Assembly (NCBI GenBank): GCA_009827205.1
Contig: WUAK01000055.1
Location: 1-12,329, forward strand
DNA from: Phycisphaeraceae bacterium
GTDB lineage: Bacteria; Planctomycetota; Phycisphaerae; Phycisphaerales; UBA1924
Direction: 5' to 3'
DNA length: 12,329 nt
Position 1 is the stretch's first letter. The number at the start of each line of letters is the position of its first letter. Below are positions 7,248-12,329 of this stretch, one piece after another. A model generated the notes under the pieces. The model saw only the letters and a list, made by a program, of their open reading frames with translations, did not search any database and was not told the origin of the DNA. The position numbers and the translations under genes were made by a program.

Positions 7248-9148
7248 ACCGATCGCTGACCTGTTGTCTGGCTAGAGGCTTGGTTTGCCTGACCAGCCTG
7301 GGACTCGGCAGCCTCGTCCACGAAGCCGTGCAGCTTGCGCGAGCGGACTGGGTGCTGGAGCTTGCGGATCGCTTTGGCCTCGACCTGACGCACTCGTTCG
7401 CGGGTGACCTTGAAGATGCGTCCGACCTCTTCGAGGGTATAGGTGTACCCGTCGCCGATGCCGTAGCGGAGTTTGATGATCTCCCGTTCGCGGTACGTGA
7501 GCGTGCGGAGCACCTGCTCGATGCGTGACTTGAGCATCTCCTGCGTAGCCGTCTCCTGCGGCGCCTGCTGGTTCTGATCCTCGATGAAGTCACCGAAGTA
7601 GGAGTCCTCGCTCTCGCCCACCGGTCGGTCAAGGCTGATCGGCTGCCTGCCGATCTTCATCACGCGGTGCACATCCTCGAGGCTCATACCGGCCTTGTTG
7701 GCGATCTCCTCGAAGCTGGGCTCGGTGCCCGTCCGCTGGAGGATCTCCTTCTGGATGTTGCGGAGCTTGCTCATCGTTTCGATCATGTGGACCGGGATGC
7801 GGATCGTCCTCGCGTGGTCCGCGATCGCACGAGTTATTGCCTGGCGGATCCACCACGTCGCGTACGTCGAGAACTTGTAGCCCCGGCGGTACTCGTACTT
7901 ATCAACCGCACGCATCAGCCCCGTGTTGCCCTCCTGGATGATGTCCAGGAACGTCAGGCCGCGGTTGCGGTACTTCTTCGCGATCGACACAACCAGGCGG
8001 AGGTTGCCGCCCGAAAGGTCACGCTTGGCCTGCTCGTACTCCCAGAAGACCGTGTCGATCGTCTTCACGCGTTCGGCGAGTTCCTCTGGTGTTTCGAGCA
8101 CCAACGAGCGAAGGCCCGACTGCTCTTCCCGCATGACGTCGATGTCTTCGGGGTCGTACTTGCCCGGGTTCTTCTCCGCCTCAGCGATCCTGTTGTCGAG
8201 GGCCGAGCATTTGGCGCTGATGCTCTTGAGCTTGCGAACAAGCGGGACAATCCGGCCCGTCCTCAGGCAGAGCTCCTCGGTCAAAGCAGCCATCCTGCGC
8301 CGGCGGATCGCCATCCGATCGCCGAGATCACGCGCGACGCGCGTGTGTTGGAGCTCGATCGCGCGCTCGCGGGCAGCCCAGTCTTCCTTGTTGAGCTCGA
8401 TCAACCGTTCGAGCGTGCGCACGTTGTTTGGGATGCGCGCCGCTATCTTCTGCTTCGCGTTGTCCTCTGCGGTCGAGATCCGCATCGTCCGATCGAAAGG
8501 CAGGTCGCCCGCGTCCACAGCCTTGAGCGTGTCGACGGCGAGCTGCAGCACGTAGTCGCTCTCGAGCGCACGCCTGCGGAAGATCATCCGAGTTGTCTCG
8601 ATCTTCTTGGCGAGCCTGATCTCTTCTTCGCGCGTCAAGAGCGGGATGTTGCCCATCTGCGTCAGGTACATGCGCACCGGGTCGTCGATCCGCTTGGCGA
8701 CAGCCTCGAGTGACTGCTCGGCGTCGGGCTGCTCAGCCCCTGCCGGCTGGGTCTCTTCCGGGACCTGCTCTTCTTCCGGGATGTGCACGTCTGGCGCTGT
8801 GCCTGGCTTGATGTTGGCGTTCATGTACGCCTGCAGCCACTGGTGCTTACCCCGGTCCTCGCCGCCCGAGACGCTCATCGCGCGGAACGTGCTGGGTCCC
8901 GAGTCTTTCGGCGCGTCGACGGCAGGCCTGCCGTTCTTCTTTGTGAGCCTGTAGACCCTCGCGCGGAATTCGAGCTCGTCGACGAGTTCGATCTGGTTCT
9001 TGTCGAACACGACAAGCAGCTCGTCAAGAGCCTCAGGCTCGATCATCTCGTCAGGAAGGGTGTTGTTGACTTCCTCGTAGCTGAGCCAGCCGCGGTCCTT
9101 GCCGAGCTCGATCAGATCATCAAGTGCTGGGTGGTACTGCTGAAGCAC
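7244..9148 (-). CDS. rpoD: RNA polymerase primary sigma factor, sigma-70 (RpoD/SigA)
   Basis: Directs RNA polymerase to housekeeping promoters. The 634-aa protein has all sigma-70 regions: an acidic region 1.1 over residues 1-60; region 1.2 from about 153 (DDPVRMYLTQMG with Pro157, then REEEIRLAKKIE); a long charged non-conserved insert at about 190-370; region 2 with NLRLVVSIAKKYRNRGL and DIIQEGNTGLMRAVDKYEY, then region 2.4 FSTYATWWIRQAI from Phe426, the -10 recognition helix; region 3 to about 520; and region 4.2 with the VTRERVRQ recognition helix at 581-588. The recognition residues look standard, so promoters should resemble TTGACA/TATAAT. A Gln/Ser/Ala-rich tail of 22 residues follows the usual end (RKLHGFVDE). 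The start is GTG at 9148, two codons after an in-frame TAA, with AAAGGG 7 bases upstream. It lies 103 bases after dnaG and overlaps the globin start. The 348-codon antisense frame is a shadow. Confidence 0.97.
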   Translation of the reverse strand: MLQQYHPALDDLIELGKDRGWLSYEEVNNTLPDEMIEPEALDELLVVFDKNQIELVDELEFRARVYRLTKKNGRPAVDAPKDSGPSTFRAMSVSGGEDRGKHQWLQAYMNANIKPGTAPDVHIPEEEQVPEETQPAGAEQPDAEQSLEAVAKRIDDPVRMYLTQMGNIPLLTREEEIRLAKKIETTRMIFRRRALESDYVLQLAVDTLKAVDAGDLPFDRTMRISTAEDNAKQKIAARIPNNVRTLERLIELNKEDWAARERAIELQHTRVARDLGDRMAIRRRRMAALTEELCLRTGRIVPLVRKLKSISAKCSALDNRIAEAEKNPGKYDPEDIDVMREEQSGLRSLVLETPEELAERVKTIDTVFWEYEQAKRDLSGGNLRLVVSIAKKYRNRGLTFLDIIQEGNTGLMRAVDKYEYRRGYKFSTYATWWIRQAITRAIADHARTIRIPVHMIETMSKLRNIQKEILQRTGTEPSFEEIANKAGMSLEDVHRVMKIGRQPISLDRPVGESEDSYFGDFIEDQNQQAPQETATQEMLKSRIEQVLRTLTYREREIIKLRYGIGDGYTYTLEEVGRIFKVTRERVRQVEAKAIRKLQHPVRSRKLHGFVDEAAESQAGQANQASSQTTGQRSV

Positions 9149-9251
9149 GCATTATCCCTTTCTCGACCGGCGCCGATCCTGGCACCGGGTAACTTTACGC
9201 ACCCGACTCACGCCGGGGGCTACTCACTCTCACTCGCCCCGCTCGGGGTTT

Positions 9252-11084
9252 CTAGTGCGGTTTGACCCGCGGGAGAATCCTCGTATTGGGCCCAAAGGCC
9301 CCTTTCTGTGCCTTGATCTGCTCCAACCTGTCCGCCGTCGAAGATGCCGGTTTCGCCTCTACCGTCGAGGCGTGCTGACGGAGCGTTTGGAAGCAGACGT
9401 TCAGCGTTTCAGCCATCTGCTGGGTGTTCTCGTCGTGGCGCCTACTCACGTCGCGTTCGAGCTCGATCGCCAGCGTGTGGTTCTCGCCAGTTGACCTGAG
9501 CCGGTCAACGACAGAGAGCACGTCGGTCCTGCCGGTCCCGTGCGCTAGCTCGCGCATGGCCTCAAAGACGGGCCAGAGTCTCGTCTCTCGGCACTCGCTC
9601 TCGAGCAGCGCCTCATTCTCGTCCATCCCGATCCATCGCTCCGGCATCGAAAGCATGCAGCCGAGGATCTCGGCTGTTACCGACCGGTGAGGTCTGTACT
9701 CGATTTCATCGATCTTTGGCTCTGCCTCGACCGGAGCAAGGCGTGGCGCTCGCTTGCCGCCCTCGCGCACGAGTTCGGCGACGGTGTCCGTCGTCAGACC
9801 TGAGAGCTCACTCAGCCTTCGGACCACAAACTGCCAGCGCACCTTGTCCGCCGATGCGAGACCGAGCTGGCCGAGTGTCCTGAACTCCTCACGGATCGCG
9901 CGCTCGGTCTCGGCGGCACCCGCTGTAGCCAGCCTCGATCGAAGCCGGCCCAGTCTGTACTCGAGCAGCTCGGTCGCCTCTGCGATGGCTTGGCGCAGCA
10001 CATCAGCGCCGCCTTCCTGCTTCAAGAGTTCGTCCGGGTCCTTTGCGTCGGTGTATCCCGCGAGCGTCGCGATCTTCGCGTCGATCGGCAGCGTCAGGAA
10101 TACCTCTGCGGCCCTGTCAGCGGCTTTCTGGCCCGCTTCATCTCCATCAAACAGGAAGACAACCGTGTGGCAGAGCCTCTGAAGCACTGTCGCGTGCTTG
10201 GTGGTCAGCGCGGTGCCGAGCGTCGCGACTGTGTTTGTGATCCCCGCCTGGTGGCACGCGATCACGTCGGTGTAGCCCTCTGCTATAACCGCAACGCCCT
10301 CACGCTGGATCGCGCGGTTGGCCAGATCGAGCCCGAAAAGCGTTGATGACTTGTCAAAGACAGGCGACTCCGAACTGTTGATGTACTTGGGTTCGTCCTC
10401 GTCGTTGATACGCCGACCACCGAACGCGATGACGCGGCCGATCTGGTCACGGATCGGGAAAACGAGCCTGTTCCGCTGCGCGTCGTACGGCGCCTGCCCC
10501 CTGTCGGACGCCTTGAGCAGTCCGAGCTGCATGAACGGGTCGAGCTTGTGCCCTTTGCTTTCAAGGCATTGGCGCAGGCCGTCCCCCCTATCGGGCGAAG
10601 CGCCTAGGTGGAACGCGTCGACCATCTCTTTGCTGATCCCGCGTTTCTCGATGAGCTCGCGAGCCGCGGTTCCGTGCTCAGCGTGTCTAAGGATTGACTT
10701 GAAGAACCGCTCCGCGAGTTCGTTTGCCTCGATGAGGACCGACTTCGTCACGCTGTCCGCGTTGTCGTTGGATGTGCGCTTTCTGTGCCGCTCCTGGAGC
10801 TTCACGCCCGCGCGGTCGGCGAGGTACCTGATCGCCTCACCGAACGTCATCTGGTGATAGTTCTTGACGAACTCGTACACGTCGCCGCCGGCGCCACAGC
10901 TGAAGCACTTGTAGATCTGCTTCTGGGGTACGACGGTCATCGAGGGCTTCTTGTCATCGTGGAACGGGCAGAGACAGACGTACTCCTTCCCCCGTGCTTT
11001 GAGCTCGATGTGCTCACCGATCACGCGCACGATGTCGGACGCGTCTCTGACGCGCTGAATGTCATCGATGCCGCTGGAGTCCAT
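9252..11084 (-). CDS. dnaG: DNA primase DnaG
   Basis: Synthesises RNA primers for the lagging strand together with the replicative helicase. With the start at ATG 11084 the protein is 610 aa, normal for the family. The CHC2 zinc-binding domain has Cys39, His42, Cys60 and Cys63 (CPFHDDKKPS then KCFSCGAGG). The catalytic TOPRIM core shows EGYTD with Glu269 and DGDEAG with Asp313 and Asp315, the metal-binding acids. The C-terminal part (from about 430) is a diverged helicase-interaction region, as usual. An open frame continues 87 codons upstream to 11345, but that extension is Pro/Arg/Cys-rich, unrelated to primases and overlaps potential hairpins. The family N-terminus (IDDIQRVRDASDIVRVIGEH) begins five residues after Met 11084. 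A GTG at 11090 is a possible alternative start. The dnaG-rpoD order is that of the macromolecular synthesis operon, but rpsU is absent upstream. The 103-base gap to rpoD contains only a short GC hairpin just past the TAG and no T run. Confidence 0.96.
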   Translation of the reverse strand: MDSSGIDDIQRVRDASDIVRVIGEHIELKARGKEYVCLCPFHDDKKPSMTVVPQKQIYKCFSCGAGGDVYEFVKNYHQMTFGEAIRYLADRAGVKLQERHRKRTSNDNADSVTKSVLIEANELAERFFKSILRHAEHGTAARELIEKRGISKEMVDAFHLGASPDRGDGLRQCLESKGHKLDPFMQLGLLKASDRGQAPYDAQRNRLVFPIRDQIGRVIAFGGRRINDEDEPKYINSSESPVFDKSSTLFGLDLANRAIQREGVAVIAEGYTDVIACHQAGITNTVATLGTALTTKHATVLQRLCHTVVFLFDGDEAGQKAADRAAEVFLTLPIDAKIATLAGYTDAKDPDELLKQEGGADVLRQAIAEATELLEYRLGRLRSRLATAGAAETERAIREEFRTLGQLGLASADKVRWQFVVRRLSELSGLTTDTVAELVREGGKRAPRLAPVEAEPKIDEIEYRPHRSVTAEILGCMLSMPERWIGMDENEALLESECRETRLWPVFEAMRELAHGTGRTDVLSVVDRLRSTGENHTLAIELERDVSRRHDENTQQMAETLNVCFQTLRQHASTVEAKPASSTADRLEQIKAQKGAFGPNTRILPRVKPH

Positions 11085-11420
11085 CGTCACAGGCCTATCC
11101 GTGCCTCTTTGCCCGTCTGTTGCAGGCGGGGTTCTCAACGTGTGTTCCGATCCATGCCAAATCTGACCGGCAGAGGAAGAACCTCGGCAGGCAGCATCCC
11201 GCGAGAGCGGGCATGGAGTCATTCCAGACCGTTGGTGGGGGCGCCAGTGGGGGATTTGTCCCTGAGGGCAGAAATTGCCCTGTGCGGGGACCAGAAAGGC
11301 CGCTTGCCACCGCATGAACGGTAGCACGGGTTGTGGGGGTATCAATCGACTTTCGATCGCCCCTCACCGAACCAGCGTTTCGGGCGTCTCAGGGCATGTC
11401 AGATCCGTACTATCGGCCGT
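11085..11420. promoter_or_regulatory. Gene-free divergent region with several potential hairpins (dnaG leader / acylphosphatase upstream)
   Basis: This is 336 bases without a convincing gene. I see no strong sigma-70 promoter for either direction, although one must exist. Four inverted repeats stand out: CCCGTC/GGCGGG at 11112-11130 with one G-U pair; GAGG/CCTC at 11173-11185; CAT-CCCGC-GAGA-GCGGG-C-ATG at 11195-11215 (8 bp with one bulged base and, on the plus strand, a GNRA loop); and a two-part stem GTCCC..GGGCA / TGCCC..GGGAC at 11258-11291. They lie 30-205 bases before dnaG and could form a structured leader on that transcript. I could not match the region to SRP RNA, RNase P RNA, tmRNA or a known riboswitch by eye. 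Confidence 0.4.
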
Positions 11421-11690
11421 ATGGAACGACGATCGGTGCATTTCACAGGCCGGGTGCAGGGAGTGGGCTTCCGCATGACAGTCAGGGCAGTGGCGCAGAG
11501 CCTCAAGCTGTCTGGGTGGGTCAGAAACGAACCCGACGGCACTGTCCTGATGGAAGTTCAGGGCCCTTCCGACACCATCGATCAATGCCTTGGACGTATT
11601 CAACGCGAGACTTTCGGCCACGTGGCCGACCGACAGGAATCGATCCAAGACGTTGAGGATTCCGAAACCGGCTTTGAGATCCGCTACTAA
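11421..11690 (+). CDS. acyP: Acylphosphatase
   Basis: A small cytoplasmic enzyme (89 aa) that hydrolyses the carboxyl-phosphate bond of acylphosphates. The acylphosphatase signature is complete: FTGRVQGVGFR carries the phosphate-binding loop and catalytic Arg18, and GWVRNEPDGTVLMEVQG carries the catalytic Asn36. The C-terminus, ending GFEIRY, is typical. The open frame extends 30 codons further upstream to 11331, but the family begins a few residues before HFTGRVQG, so ATG 11421 is preferred. No clear Shine-Dalgarno precedes it, and TACTAT at 11408-11413 lies close enough to suggest a very short leader. It is divergent from dnaG. The following 147 bases hold two weak inverted repeats (11694-11713, and CAGCCG/CGGCTG at 11718-11749) and a candidate promoter for the next gene. 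Confidence 0.92.
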   Translation: MERRSVHFTGRVQGVGFRMTVRAVAQSLKLSGWVRNEPDGTVLMEVQGPSDTIDQCLGRIQRETFGHVADRQESIQDVEDSETGFEIRY

Positions 11691-11751
11691 CGCACCATCG
11701 GCCCCGATCTGGTGAGACAGCCGACAGGGCGATCTGCTTCTTGCGGCTGCT

Positions 11752-11757
11752 TTGACA
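11752..11757 (+). promoter_or_regulatory. Candidate -35 box for the right-edge gene
   Basis: An exact TTGACA lies 80 bases before the ATG at 11838. The downstream partner is poor: at 17-19 bases the hexamers are TTGGGT to GGGTAT, and the better-looking TATCCT (11780-11785) is 22 bases away. It may be a weak sigma-70 promoter or a chance match. Confidence 0.3.
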
Positions 11758-11837
11758 CACCAGCGCGTCGCCTCTTGGGTATCCTCCCTGTTACCCGAGC
11801 CTGTTTCCGAGCACCGCTTACGGAGGAGCGCAGCACC

Positions 11838-12329
11838 ATGTCCGGCGTCACAAGCTACGACACCCTCGACAGTCTCAAGGCCCTCGTCTCGGACGCCTAC
11901 GTCAACCTCAAGGTGAGCCTGAAGCTCGAACTGACCAAGAGCCGCGAGACCGTGCTCGAGTTGTTCGACCGCGTCCGCAGGCAGTACCCGTCGATGAGCC
12001 ACTTCGGACGTCACGGCGAGGAACTCGCACTCGAAAGCGGCACCGGTGAGACGCCCTACAGATGGCTCGCGGTCCGCACGAGGAACATCCGCTCGGGTGT
12101 GGTCAACCCGGATGATTTCCAGTCCGCGCACGCGCTGCACCGCCACGTGCTCGAGGTGATTCCTTACTACCTCAATATCAGCCCGCTCGACATCGACTCG
12201 GTCGAGTTGCTCTTTGGCGCCGACATCATGGCAGCCGGCAACCACGACGAAGCCGTCTACAACGCGCTTATCGCTGACTCGCCGCTCTCGAACCTGCTTG
12301 TACACGACTGCACCGTCACCGATTGTCAG
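11838..12329 (+). CDS. Unrecognised conserved-looking protein, N-terminal part (runs off right edge)
   Basis: An open frame of 164 codons continues without a stop to the window end. It begins MSGVTSYDTLDSLKALVSDAY, with GGAGGAG at 11822-11828 upstream of the ATG, a good ribosome site. Codon use matches the high-G+C neighbours (strong third-position G/C). The sequence is not one I can assign to a named family. It has an amphipathic N-terminal helix rich in Leu/Glu/Lys, a segment around PYRWLAVRTRNIRSG, then VIPYYLNISPLDIDSVELLFGADIMAAGNHDEAVY, which resembles structured domain sequence with short strands and a helix. There is no signal peptide or membrane segment, so it is probably cytoplasmic. 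A reading frame on the other strand spanning 11364-12305 also covers acyP antisense and is rejected. General resemblance to hypothetical proteins of planctomycetes is an impression only. Confidence 0.75.
   Translation, partial: MSGVTSYDTLDSLKALVSDAYVNLKVSLKLELTKSRETVLELFDRVRRQYPSMSHFGRHGEELALESGTGETPYRWLAVRTRNIRSGVVNPDDFQSAHALHRHVLEVIPYYLNISPLDIDSVELLFGADIMAAGNHDEAVYNALIADSPLSNLLVHDCTVTDCQ

Noticed and set aside
7667..8713. 348-codon plus-strand frame opposite rpoD
   Set aside because: It is antisense to conserved sigma regions and has no recognisable domain.
11160..11220. Possible SRP or RNase P RNA in the dnaG upstream region
   Set aside because: The SRP apical-loop consensus and the RNase P conserved 5' element could not be found on either strand.
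11085..11345. 87-codon N-terminal extension of the dnaG frame
   Set aside because: Primase homology begins only five residues after Met 11084. The extension is Pro/Arg/Cys-rich and overlaps predicted hairpins.
11331..11420. 30-codon N-terminal extension of acyP
   Set aside because: Acylphosphatases are about 90 residues and start just before the conserved strand; the extension has no family counterpart.
11364..12305. 313-codon minus-strand frame covering acyP and the right-edge gene
   Set aside because: It is antisense to a clear acylphosphatase and to a gene with a strong ribosome site; the translation resembles no known protein.

Overview
The window reads as a chromosomal housekeeping region of a GC-rich bacterium. 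Most genes look close to 60-67% G+C by eye, and coding density is high. The conserved gene families, two large hypothetical proteins of a planctomycete flavour, and the core-gene versions fit Planctomycetota, possibly Phycisphaerae. That placement is inference from general resemblance and was not tested. There is no rRNA, tRNA, CRISPR array, transposase or integrase in view.

Layout. On the minus strand at the left edge lie ribF (FMN/FAD synthesis) and, overlapping its stop by four bases, the first 32 codons of an NrnA-type DHH phosphoesterase. A 107-base divergent spacer separates ribF from a large plus-strand bifunctional proline dehydrogenase / glutamate-semialdehyde dehydrogenase (putA type, 1023 aa, no DNA-binding domain). 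After it comes a clear compositional island at about 4225-4938 (roughly 42% G+C). It holds one unrecognised 212-aa two-helix membrane protein and is bounded by an imperfect 13-base direct repeat that coincides with the two stop codons.

From about 11.1 kb down to 4.9 kb a minus-strand series runs dnaG (primase), rpoD (primary sigma-70 factor), a group II truncated haemoglobin whose GTG start overlaps the rpoD stop, an unrecognised 399-aa helix-turn-helix protein, and a DUF899 thioredoxin-like protein. The dnaG-rpoD pair is the core of the classic macromolecular synthesis operon. The globin appears to be a translationally coupled passenger. A weak terminator-like element after the globin may separate the HTH/DUF899 pair into its own unit.

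Upstream of dnaG is a 336-base gene-free divergent region with several potential hairpins. On its other side lie a small acylphosphatase (plus strand) and the first 164 codons of a conserved-looking but unrecognised protein that runs off the right edge.

I found no multi-gene defence, secretion or biosynthetic system. The items most worth a second look are the low-G+C membrane-protein island with its flanking repeats, the coupling of a truncated haemoglobin to the primary sigma factor gene, the unclassified HTH protein paired with a DUF899 protein, and the structured dnaG leader.
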